A program made the position numbers and the translations under genes. The notes beneath the pieces were generated by a model, which ran no database searches, had not been told where the DNA came from, and saw only the letters and a list, made by a program, of their open reading frames with translations. This document shows, one piece after another, positions 23,116-31,034 of a DNA stretch of 32,720 nucleotides (its first letter is position 1; each line of letters opens with the position of its first letter). Source of the DNA: 2-02-FULL-49-11 sp040757655 (lineage in GTDB: Bacteria > Patescibacteriota > Patescibacteriia > 2-02-FULL-49-11); assembly GCA_040757655.1 (NCBI GenBank), contig JBFLWV010000042.1:1-32720 (forward strand). The letters run 5' to 3'.

Positions 23116-25119
23116 ATGGACGGACAAACTCAAGGTCAAGGTAATGACATCTGTTACTTCGCGATGACCAATTTTCGCGGTCAGAATCGCAAATTTGGCA
23201 TACGTATTGATGATCGCAGGAAACATATGTACTTCATCGGGAAAACGGGTATGGGAAAATCAACCACCCTTGAAAACATGATCATCCAGGATATACGTGC
23301 GGGAAGGGGAGTGGGAGTGGTAGATCCCCATGGTGATCTCGCGGAAAAAATACTCGATTACATCCCCTCGCACCGCATCAATGATGTTATTTATTTTAAT
23401 CCCGCCGATATAGATTACCCTATCGCATTCAATATTTTAGAAAATGTTGATCCTCGCTATAAGCACCTTGTGGCATCCGGCCTTATGGGAGTATTTACTA
23501 AAATTTGGGCAAATGTATGGTCAGCGAGAATGGAGTATATTTTGAATAATTGCATACTTGCATTGCTCGATTCTCCCGGTAATACCCTTCTTGGTATCAA
23601 TCGTATTTTGGTTGATAAAGAATACCGGCATAAAATTGTAAGCCGCATCATTGATCCCGTCGTGCGCTCGTTTTGGGTAAATGAATACGCAAATTATAAC
23701 GACCGTTTTCGCACTGAAGCGATCGCTCCTATCCAAAACAAGGTTGGGCAATTCCTCTCAACCGCCATCGTGCGGAATATCGTAGGTCAAGCACAGTCAA
23801 CCATTGATATGAGGGAAATCATGGATACAAAAAAAATTCTCATTCTGAATCTCGCAAAGGGACGTATTGGCGAAGATAATTCTTCTCTCCTGGGCGCCAT
23901 GATGATCACCAAACTACAACTCGCAGTTATGAGCAGGGTCGATATCCCAGAACATGAGCGAAATGATTTTTTCCTCTATGTAGACGAATTTCAAAATTTT
24001 GCGACGACCTCATTCTCAGACATCCTCTCTGAAGCGAGGAAATACCGCCTCTCGCTCATCATGGCGCATCAATACATTGAACAGCTTGAAGAAGAAGTGG
24101 CAGCGGCGGTTTTCGGCAATGTCGGCACCATTGTCTGTTTCCGGGTAGGCGCCGCTGATGCGGAAGAACTGGTAAAGGAATTTACTCCTTATTTCACGGA
24201 AGAAGACTTGGTGAATCTTACGAAGTATGATATTTATTTACGGCTCATGATCAATGGCGTCGCCTCAAAACCATTCTCTGCCACTTCACTTCCCCCCTTA
24301 AGGAGGGATGAAATGACAGGAAACCGTGATAAAGTAATCGCAGTTTCCCGAGAACGATACACCACACCACGCGCGGGAGTGGAAGAAAAAATTATCAAGT
24401 GGAGTGGCATAGAAGATATGTACGCCATCACCGCAGAAATGGATAACATCGCAGGAGTGACAAATGGGGAACAGCGGTATCGCGAATCACCTCCTCCCTC
24501 TCCGCCTGCGCCTATCAAAAAAGAAACGACTAAATCCAAAGGACCTGAACCAAAGGATGCGACATGTGATAACTGCGGAAGGGGAGCGCTCATTACGTTC
24601 ATCCCCGATGAAAAACGCAATGTCTTCTGCAAAAGCTGTCTGAAAAAATTCCGTCAAGGGCTCATTGATGTGACGACATTGAAAAAACGAAACATTCCAG
24701 AAGTGTACGAAAAAATCTCCACACCTCCTTCAACCCTCACTACAGAAGAACGAAAATCCCTACCTCAAGGTCCCAACAAGTCGCTCCACGATACGGCACA
24801 AGCGCCGCGTCTGGACGAGTCGCAGATCGACACAGAGAGCGAGGTTCTCAGACACTACCGTACCCCTCCACCACTGCGCGATACCACGAACTCCCGCCCC
24901 GTGCCTCATGAATTGTCGCTTCGTGACGTTCTGCACGCAAAACCAATCCTCTTTCAAAAAAAACCCCATGATGACAACCATGCGATCTCTCGCCCTCAAA
25001 GAACAAAACGCGCGCCAAAAGCTCCCATCACTCACCCCCCTCCCTCACCTGAAGAAACGCCCAAACCACGCCATTACTTCATTAAAGGCGTCCCGCCCCA
25101 GACAGTAGTCCCTTTATGA
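23116..25119 (+). CDS. VirD4/TraG-like ATPase with zinc ribbon
   Basis: 667 residues from ATG 23116; a GTG 21 bases upstream is in frame. CYFAMTNFRGQNRKFGI leads to Walker A GKTGMGKS (42-49), then VVDPHGDLAEKIL, FNPADIDYPIAFN, Walker B FFLYVDEFQNF and IMAHQYIEQL, the core of type IV secretion coupling ATPases. Such enzymes pump DNA or proteins across membranes as hexamers. After the ATPase there is a zinc ribbon: CDNCGRGAL and CKSCLKKFRQG. A proline-rich, probably disordered tail makes up the rest. No relaxase or pilus genes are nearby, so it is not a plain conjugation system; uptake, secretion or chromosome handling are all possible. Confidence 0.8.
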   Translation: MDGQTQGQGNDICYFAMTNFRGQNRKFGIRIDDRRKHMYFIGKTGMGKSTTLENMIIQDIRAGRGVGVVDPHGDLAEKILDYIPSHRINDVIYFNPADIDYPIAFNILENVDPRYKHLVASGLMGVFTKIWANVWSARMEYILNNCILALLDSPGNTLLGINRILVDKEYRHKIVSRIIDPVVRSFWVNEYANYNDRFRTEAIAPIQNKVGQFLSTAIVRNIVGQAQSTIDMREIMDTKKILILNLAKGRIGEDNSSLLGAMMITKLQLAVMSRVDIPEHERNDFFLYVDEFQNFATTSFSDILSEARKYRLSLIMAHQYIEQLEEEVAAAVFGNVGTIVCFRVGAADAEELVKEFTPYFTEEDLVNLTKYDIYLRLMINGVASKPFSATSLPPLRRDEMTGNRDKVIAVSRERYTTPRAGVEEKIIKWSGIEDMYAITAEMDNIAGVTNGEQRYRESPPPSPPAPIKKETTKSKGPEPKDATCDNCGRGALITFIPDEKRNVFCKSCLKKFRQGLIDVTTLKKRNIPEVYEKISTPPSTLTTEERKSLPQGPNKSLHDTAQAPRLDESQIDTESEVLRHYRTPPPLRDTTNSRPVPHELSLRDVLHAKPILFQKKPHDDNHAISRPQRTKRAPKAPITHPPPSPEETPKPRHYFIKGVPPQTVVPL

Positions 25120-25133
25120 AAATGGATAACCTG

Positions 25134-25142
25134 TGGTATACT
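25134..25142 (+). promoter_or_regulatory. extended -10 promoter of kinase operon
   Basis: TGGTATACT is an extended -10 (TGN-TATACT at 25137-25142), with a weak -35 TTATGA 17 bases upstream that contains the stop codon of the ATPase gene. Transcription would start near 25149, and AGGTGG (25169-25174) is the ribosome site of the next ORF. Confidence 0.55.
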
Positions 25143-25176
25143 ATTCCTATACCCCTTAAACATTAAATAGGTGGCT

Positions 25177-25458
25177 ATGTCTGAAACTCAAACCGAATAC
25201 CAAAATTTGCTCACCGAGCTTATTAAGAAACAAATTGTCATTCTCGGCCCGGATATTGCGGTCATGAAAGCACGCAACGTGTCTGGTTTGACAGTGGCAA
25301 ATGATGGCACCGTCACTCAAATGAGCGGCGATCCGACAGATCTCATCAACCAACTGATTGAGCAATATGTTTCTCTCTCAGGTCTTATCGTAAAGAAGGC
25401 CATGGAACCGCTCTTATCAAAATATCCTTCCCTCACGGTCGGGAAAATAACCTCATAA
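25177..25458 (+). CDS. small CPR-type protein, unknown function
   Basis: 93 residues. ATG 25177 has a good ribosome site (AGGTGG just upstream). It is soluble and helical at both ends (EYQNLLTELIKKQIVILGPD and LINQLIEQYVSLSGLIVKKA) with a short strand pair NVSGLTVANDGTVTQM between them. This looks like a family member from other CPR genomes, near two-component genes as I recall, but I do not know a function. Its stop overlaps the next start (TAATG), so it is coupled to the membrane protein and then to the kinase. Confidence 0.65.
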   Translation: MSETQTEYQNLLTELIKKQIVILGPDIAVMKARNVSGLTVANDGTVTQMSGDPTDLINQLIEQYVSLSGLIVKKAMEPLLSKYPSLTVGKITS

Positions 25459-25757
25459 TGCATATGACTTCTCCTCTTTCCCTCACGACATTCCTCTTCT
25501 GGGCAATTGCGGGTTTCATGACATTTCTTGTTTGTATCATGAATGCGTATAAGACGCGGGGAGGGAGGTTTTCTATCGCCTTCATACTATTGGGGGTTGG
25601 TTCTCTTTTCCTCGCCACTTCCGCAATTGTCTCAACTTTTTTTCAAATTTCACTGGGCCAAAACGCCACGCAACTCCTCCATGATGGAGGATTTGTGGTC
25701 GGTTTCATTCTCCTCCTTTCTGCCTCCAATCGTTTTCTTAAGGCAATGACAGGATAA
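25458..25757 (+). CDS. small three-helix membrane protein
   Basis: 99 residues with three hydrophobic segments (about 10-28, 39-62 and 76-91). The first base of its ATG is the last base of the previous stop. No family recognised. Eight bases separate it from the histidine kinase gene, so it may be a sensor partner or part of the signal input. Confidence 0.7.
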   Translation: MHMTSPLSLTTFLFWAIAGFMTFLVCIMNAYKTRGGRFSIAFILLGVGSLFLATSAIVSTFFQISLGQNATQLLHDGGFVVGFILLLSASNRFLKAMTG

Positions 25758-25765
25758 ACTACCTT

Positions 25766-27508
25766 TTGGTGTCTCTTTTGGTCCCCATTCTTTTAATGCT
25801 CTTTATCCTTGCGAGTGGCGCAAGTATTTTTGAATTGTACGCGTTACGCAAAATAAAGGCATACGTGGCAAAGCGTGAAGCAGAATTGGAAGCAAAAATT
25901 TATGAAATCGCTATCTTAAAAGAACTTGGTGATCGCATCGGCTATTCGCTCAACACAAAGAAAATTGTAGAAATTATCACGGGAAGCCTCGGTCAATTCA
26001 TTGATTACTCCACCGTATCGTATGTACTCGTAGAACCGCAGTCACTTCTCTTCCATTGCCACCTTGAATCATCGGTTGACGCTGCATTTGTGAACACGGT
26101 GCGTGAGAGAATGTGCGCTGCGCTCAATGCGCTCACTGATAATGAATATGCGAAATTGCGTATCGACGAAATGGTAACCGGCGCTATCATCGCGCAGTCA
26201 TTACCTCAACCCGTACGATCCTATTTTAATATTCCACTTGTCATACGGAACCGCATCGTGGGATTGATTACGGTGGCAAGCACCAAACCGGATCTTTACC
26301 ATGAAGATGAAATGACATTGCTGTATAAAATAACCTCACAGGCGTCACAAGCAGTGTCACGGCTTGAAGAGGTGCTTGCCATAGAGGAAGAAAAGCTCAA
26401 CGCGATGGTCGCCAGCATGCCTGACGGCCTTCTGATGACCGATCCCGAATTTAAAGTCGTCGTCATGAATCCAGCCCTTCAACGGACGTTGGAGTTGGAA
26501 GGAAATAATGCGATCTCGATTTTTAACATCATTGATCGCCTCGGAGGAGTGCTTGATATAAGGGGTAGATTAGACGAGGCAGTACATCTCGATAAACTTA
26601 TCACCGTCGATACTATCTCATTTCATAATAAAACCTATCAGGTACTGATTTCGCCGGTAAAACCGATTTCTTCGACTACGCAAAAACAACAAAATCCGTT
26701 TGGCGCAGTGGCGCTCTTCCATGATATTACGCACGAACGGGAACTTGAAAAAATGCGTGAGGATTTTACCTCCATGATGGTACATGAACTTCGCTCGCCT
26801 CTTGATGGTATTTGCAAATTGACTGAATTACTCACTGCAAAACAGCGAAGAGGGAAATCCTACCAAGAATTTACCCGCATGATTCACGACAGTGCGTCTG
26901 AAATGCTCTCACTCGTTTCCACCTTACTTGATGTTGCCAAGATGGAGGCGGGAAAATTTGAAATTATGCCATTCATGGGTAATATAAAGGCGCTCATTGA
27001 CGAAAAGCTAACATTCTATCGTCCGCTTACCGTTGATCGCCACATTCAAATCACTGAATCCATTGATGCTACTCTCCCTGACGTCTCCTTTGATCCCCAT
27101 CGTATAGGGCAAGTAATAAATAATTTGTTTTCGAACGCGATAAAATTTTCGCCTGTGGGAGGAACGATCCATGTGAGCGCCTTTCGTCATAACTCCGCGC
27201 GCGATATCAATCAAGAAGGAAAAGCCTTCGATCCTCTCTGGCACACTATTTCAGCATCACTCCCTCCCACCAATGCACTCGTAGTCGCAGTATCAGATAT
27301 GGGCATGGGTATTGCGCAGGATGAAATACCGCACTTATTTACGAAATTCCAAAGGCTCACCGCGGGGAAGCTCTCGCAGAAAGGCACGGGTTTAGGGCTT
27401 GTGATATCTCATGGCATTATTGAGGCGCATCATGGTATACTGACGGTAGGATCCACGGAAGGCAAGGGTGCCACTTTTATCTTTACTCTTCCTTTATCAC
27501 CAACGTAA
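25766..27508 (+). CDS. membrane-anchored GAF-PAS sensor histidine kinase
   Basis: 580 residues. The start is TTG 25766 or GTG 25769; the first ATG would cut the membrane helix. Layout: membrane helix (2-22), short coiled coil (27-50), GAF-like domain (about 50-200), PAS (about 208-325, from MVASMPDGLLMTDPEFKVV), HisKA with His340 in MMVHELRSPLDG, and HATPase with NNLFSNAIKFS (N box), DMGMGIAQDE (G1), FTKFQRL (F box) and GTGLGLVISHG (G2). It senses an unknown signal and phosphorylates the response regulator 22 bases downstream. GAF plus PAS suggests a small-molecule or redox input. An unusual sensor for a small CPR genome. Confidence 0.9.
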   Translation: MVSLLVPILLMLFILASGASIFELYALRKIKAYVAKREAELEAKIYEIAILKELGDRIGYSLNTKKIVEIITGSLGQFIDYSTVSYVLVEPQSLLFHCHLESSVDAAFVNTVRERMCAALNALTDNEYAKLRIDEMVTGAIIAQSLPQPVRSYFNIPLVIRNRIVGLITVASTKPDLYHEDEMTLLYKITSQASQAVSRLEEVLAIEEEKLNAMVASMPDGLLMTDPEFKVVVMNPALQRTLELEGNNAISIFNIIDRLGGVLDIRGRLDEAVHLDKLITVDTISFHNKTYQVLISPVKPISSTTQKQQNPFGAVALFHDITHERELEKMREDFTSMMVHELRSPLDGICKLTELLTAKQRRGKSYQEFTRMIHDSASEMLSLVSTLLDVAKMEAGKFEIMPFMGNIKALIDEKLTFYRPLTVDRHIQITESIDATLPDVSFDPHRIGQVINNLFSNAIKFSPVGGTIHVSAFRHNSARDINQEGKAFDPLWHTISASLPPTNALVVAVSDMGMGIAQDEIPHLFTKFQRLTAGKLSQKGTGLGLVISHGIIEAHHGILTVGSTEGKGATFIFTLPLSPT

Positions 27509-27530
27509 TTAACGCTAATGTATTATAGGT

Positions 27531-27911
27531 ATGTCTACATCACAAACTATTCTCATCATCGAGGACGAACAAACGATATTAAAAGCCATTTCGATTGCTT
27601 TAGAAGAAGCGGGTTTCAAGGTGTTTTCTGCGATTGATGGAGAAACTGGTGAACAAATGGCTATCTCACAGACACCAGATCTCATTCTTCTCGATATCAT
27701 CCTTCCTCGGAAGGATGGCCTCGAGGTGCTGCGGTCTCTTAAGAAGAATGAAGCGACAAGCGCTATTCCCATTATTCTTCTCACGAACCTTTCTGACACC
27801 GAAACAGTGAGTCAGGGCGTGGCGCTTGGCGCGCGAGGATACCTTGTGAAGGCGAATTATAGCCTTGATGAGGTAGTCAGTAAAATAAAAGATGTGTTGA
27901 AGAAGAAATAG
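27531..27911 (+). CDS. single-domain response regulator (CheY-like)
   Basis: 126 residues: only a receiver domain. Phosphoacceptor Asp55 (LILLDIILP), acidic pair Glu11-Asp12, Thr85 (IILLTN) and Lys107 (YLVKAN) are all present. There is no output domain, so it must act by binding a partner protein. Cotranscribed with the histidine kinase (gap 22 bases). Ends at a terminator. Confidence 0.93.
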   Translation: MSTSQTILIIEDEQTILKAISIALEEAGFKVFSAIDGETGEQMAISQTPDLILLDIILPRKDGLEVLRSLKKNEATSAIPIILLTNLSDTETVSQGVALGARGYLVKANYSLDEVVSKIKDVLKKK

Positions 27912-27935
27912 TAATACTAAGAGAGCATCATCACC

Positions 27936-27964
27936 ACACCGGTGTTCCCCACACTGGTGTTTTT
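27936..27964 (+). terminator. Rho-independent terminator of kinase operon
   Basis: ACACCGGTGT (27936-27945), loop TCCCC, ACACTGGTGT (27951-27960) with one wobble pair, followed by TTTT. The left arm is itself a palindrome. Confidence 0.85.
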
Positions 27965-27968
27965 CATA

Positions 27969-27977
27969 TGCTATACT
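27969..27977 (+). promoter_or_regulatory. extended -10 promoter, probably leaderless
   Basis: TGCTATACT (27969-27977) is an extended -10. The ATG of the glycosyltransferase starts at 27984, six bases after it, where transcription itself should begin. There is no good -35, since that place is taken by the terminator hairpin. Confidence 0.5.
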
Positions 27978-27983
27978 ATTGGT

Positions 27984-29585
27984 ATGCATAGCTTCAAACA
28001 CATTATTCGGTACGGAGGCATTCTTCTATTGGCGTTGTTCTTGCGCGCCTATTCACCCATGCCTATAGATATCATCGGCGATGACGCCACTTATGCGTTT
28101 CGGAGTGTGGGGTATTTTGATCACATGGCATCACAGTTGCAAACCACTCCCTTTCAGTGGTTTGAGGCAATACCGTGGTGGGTCAAACTTTCATTCCATG
28201 ACCATCCTCCTCTTGCCTTTCTCATATTCCATATGTTTTTTGCGCTCTTTGGCATGACGACATTTGTGGCCCACGCCATCCCTATCCTTTTGGGAGTCAT
28301 CAGCGTCGCGATATGTTGCGCAGTTGGCGCACGCCTTGGATCGCCACAGATCGGAATTATTGCCGGGGTCCTCTTCGCAGTGAGCAGCCTCTCAATATGG
28401 ATTTCAAAGGTCATGTATGTAGAAGTCCTCTTGATACCTCTTTTACTCATCAACCTGTACAGTCTCCTCCGCACCCTTTCATCACCGCGGTGGTGGCTGC
28501 TCACGGGGGTATCATTTGGCCTTGCACTTGCCACGAAGTATACGGCGGTTTTCTTTTTGCCTGCACTATGTTACTTCTCCCTCATCTCACGTAAGGACAA
28601 AAAATGGGTCATGAAGGGGTTGATATTGTGCATTTTTACCCTATTGCCCGTCATAATGTATAATATTTTTCTGTATCACGCGCGAGGTCACTTTGATTAT
28701 CAACTGAGCCGTCTTTTCCATATCACTACTTCTGATTGGCCAAGATTAATTGCGACGTCTGGCGCGACCTCATTGCTCGCCATCATTTCTAGTCTTTCAG
28801 ATGCGGTCTCGCTTCCCGCCCTCATCCTATTTTTTGTGGCTACGGTACGGTCATGCGTACTATGGATTCAAAAAAATAACAAAGAACAGGGTTTCATGGC
28901 GCTTCTTATCCTCTCTTTTATCCTCGAGGTTGTTTTTTTGGGGAATGCCGCCCGTTTCCTCAGTCCGGTCATTCCCGTGCTGTGCTTGAGCGCAGGTTCT
29001 TTCATTCATGACATCAGGAAGCGCGTCGCGGGGGGAGGCAACGCTGTGCTCCAGATTGTGCTTTCTCTCGTCATCCTTTTCATGTTTCTCTACAGCGTAA
29101 ATACCCATTTCTCCGTCATACCGTGGGGATGGGTAGGAGTAACATATTCCTCTCTGAGGGGGGAAAATTATGGTTATGAACAATTGGATAGATATCTCTT
29201 GAGCCTGTATCGGGAGCGGAACTCAGGAGATGATGTATGGGATGTGGCGGGAGTGAATAAAACGCTGTACATTTTTGATTCTAATATTAATTATTTTCCA
29301 AAAATGTGGTATATCCAGAGACGCGTCACCTACCAAGGGATCCCCTTTGCCTCATCGCTTGAATTCCGTAGACTTGTTCAAGATAATGGAGAAGATTATT
29401 TTTCCAAGAAAGGGTATGCGCATTACGTGTTTATCCATGCGCTTCCGGGCGCCTTGTTGGTTCCTGAGGACACTCGAAATACTGTCGCTGATCAAATGGC
29501 GCACGCATTAGAAACGCAAGGTATCAAAGGTAAGGTCATACAAAGGAGCGATAGCGCACCGGCATTCCGCGTATATCTGTTTTAG
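27984..29585 (+). CDS. GT39/ArnT-like integral membrane glycosyltransferase
   Basis: 533 residues from ATG 27984; a longer frame from TTG 27942 would run through the terminator. About 10 hydrophobic helices fill the first 390 residues. The N-terminal loop has DIIGDDATYAFRSV, corresponding to the acidic motif of lipid-linked sugar transferases in the GT-C/GT39 group, and HDHPPLAFLIFHMFFALFG, a usual block (HPPL) of these. The C-terminal 140 residues are an outer domain. These enzymes move sugars from polyprenyl-phosphate carriers to proteins or lipids on the outer face. Sugar and acceptor are unknown. The gap to mnmA is 16 bases. Confidence 0.8.
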   Translation: MHSFKHIIRYGGILLLALFLRAYSPMPIDIIGDDATYAFRSVGYFDHMASQLQTTPFQWFEAIPWWVKLSFHDHPPLAFLIFHMFFALFGMTTFVAHAIPILLGVISVAICCAVGARLGSPQIGIIAGVLFAVSSLSIWISKVMYVEVLLIPLLLINLYSLLRTLSSPRWWLLTGVSFGLALATKYTAVFFLPALCYFSLISRKDKKWVMKGLILCIFTLLPVIMYNIFLYHARGHFDYQLSRLFHITTSDWPRLIATSGATSLLAIISSLSDAVSLPALILFFVATVRSCVLWIQKNNKEQGFMALLILSFILEVVFLGNAARFLSPVIPVLCLSAGSFIHDIRKRVAGGGNAVLQIVLSLVILFMFLYSVNTHFSVIPWGWVGVTYSSLRGENYGYEQLDRYLLSLYRERNSGDDVWDVAGVNKTLYIFDSNINYFPKMWYIQRRVTYQGIPFASSLEFRRLVQDNGEDYFSKKGYAHYVFIHALPGALLVPEDTRNTVADQMAHALETQGIKGKVIQRSDSAPAFRVYLF

Positions 29586-29601
29586 GCTTATCGTTATCGT
29601 T

Positions 29602-30696
29602 ATGAATATGAAGATTATAGTAGGACTCTCCGGAGGCGTGGACTCAGCAGTTGCAGCGCTCCTGTTGAAATCACTGGGATATACTGTCAAGGGCGTATTC
29701 ATGAGAAACTGGTCAGAGGTATCTCCTGCATGCAATTGGGAATGGGATTATGAATCCGCAAAAATGGTTGCTGCGTATCTTGCCATCCCGCTGGAGCTCT
29801 GGGATTTCGAACATGAGTATCGTACGCAGGTGTTTGAGCCGGCCATTGCTTCGTTTGCCAAAGGTGTCACCCCCAATCCTGATATCGCGTGTAATAAACT
29901 CATAAAATTTGGATTATTCCTCACGCGTGCACGCGATGAAGGCGCTTCCTGGATAGCCACGGGCCATTATGCAAGAATACGACTCCATGCAAAAAAGACT
30001 CCATACGGCTTGTCGCTCTTAACTGGTGTAGATCACACAAAAGATCAGAGTTATTTTTTGGGCACCCTCACCCAAGACCAGTTTCACCACTGCCTCTTTC
30101 CGCTCGGAACTCTTACGAAATTGAGGGTGCGCGCTTTGGCACTTCAAGCTCAATTACCCAACGCGCTCCGGAAAGACAGCTACGGCATGTGCTTTGTGGG
30201 TGAACAACCGTTTGCTTCGTTCCTGCACACTCAGATACGCGCTCTTCCAGGCCCCATCGTTACCCCCGAAGGACAAACGCTCGGCACACATGAAGGACTC
30301 GCATTCTACACGATTGGACAGAGAAAAGGCATACGCATTGGTGGACGAGGACCCTTATTTGTGGTAGCCAAAGATGTGACCCATAACGCGCTCATGGTCA
30401 CGCAGGATCCCTATCATCCTCTGCTCTTCACCTCCTCTCTGATCATGCCTGAACTTCATTGGATCGAAGACCCTCCCTCGTTCCCATTTCACTGTTTCAT
30501 ACGCCATCGCCACCTTCAACCACTTCAGGAAGCAGTCGTCTCTCGGGGTGCGCAAAAGAATTTTATGATACAATTCAAGAAACCGCAGCGTGCGGTAACG
30601 CCAGGGCAATTTTTAGCAATCTATTGGACGGATCGAGAGACATGTTTGGGGGGAGGAACCATTGTAGAACTATCACATGTTAACGTGGTATCATAA
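29602..30696 (+). CDS. mnmA: MnmA, tRNA-specific 2-thiouridylase
   Basis: 364 residues. MnmA makes 2-thiouridine at wobble position 34 of Lys, Glu and Gln tRNAs. The PP-loop GLSGGVDSAVAALLL starts at residue 8, GVFMRNW at 31, TPNPDIACNKLIKFG with catalytic Cys97, ATGHYARI, DQSYFLGTL, then SYGMCFVGE with Cys197, and YTIGQRKGIRIGG. All key residues are present and the length is standard. ATG 29608 is an alternative start, matching MKIIVGLSGG. There is no sulfur relay gene nearby. Confidence 0.96.
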   Translation: MNMKIIVGLSGGVDSAVAALLLKSLGYTVKGVFMRNWSEVSPACNWEWDYESAKMVAAYLAIPLELWDFEHEYRTQVFEPAIASFAKGVTPNPDIACNKLIKFGLFLTRARDEGASWIATGHYARIRLHAKKTPYGLSLLTGVDHTKDQSYFLGTLTQDQFHHCLFPLGTLTKLRVRALALQAQLPNALRKDSYGMCFVGEQPFASFLHTQIRALPGPIVTPEGQTLGTHEGLAFYTIGQRKGIRIGGRGPLFVVAKDVTHNALMVTQDPYHPLLFTSSLIMPELHWIEDPPSFPFHCFIRHRHLQPLQEAVVSRGAQKNFMIQFKKPQRAVTPGQFLAIYWTDRETCLGGGTIVELSHVNVVS

Positions 30697-30732
30697 CCCG
30701 CGTAGGCGCGCCCCACTTCTTGTTGCGGAACT

Positions 30733-31005
30733 ATGATCATGCAACTCCATATAACCATAGAAGGGGAAGTACAGGGGGTAGGATTCCGCTGGTTTGTGCA
30801 GCGCGCCGCACTCCACTTATCTCTCACAGGGAGTGTGCGAAATTGTTCCGATGGTACCGTCGAGGTGATCGCCTATGGTGAGAAAAGTTCTTTAGAGCAA
30901 TTACTGAACCTCTGTAGAAAAGGGCCGCCTTTTTCCCGTGTCAGCAAGGTGATCATGAGGTGGAGTGAAGCAACAGACATCCCCCCACAATTCATCATTC
31001 GTTAG
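30733..31005 (+). CDS. acyP: acylphosphatase
   Basis: 90 residues, family size. ITIEGEVQGVGFRWFVQ contains catalytic Arg19, and GSVRNCSDGTVEVIAYG contains catalytic Asn37. The enzyme hydrolyses carboxyl-phosphate bonds such as acetyl phosphate. ATG 30739 is an alternative start. It is on its own between mnmA and the GT2 gene, with gaps of 36 and 29 bases. Confidence 0.93.
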   Translation: MIMQLHITIEGEVQGVGFRWFVQRAALHLSLTGSVRNCSDGTVEVIAYGEKSSLEQLLNLCRKGPPFSRVSKVIMRWSEATDIPPQFIIR

Positions 31006-31034
31006 ATCGGTTTCTCCTTCATCCGAACTGTGTT

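Noticed and set aside
27942..27983. N-terminal extension of the GT39-like protein from a TTG
   Set aside because: It would be translated from the terminator hairpin and the -10 box; the ATG at 27984 is a better start.
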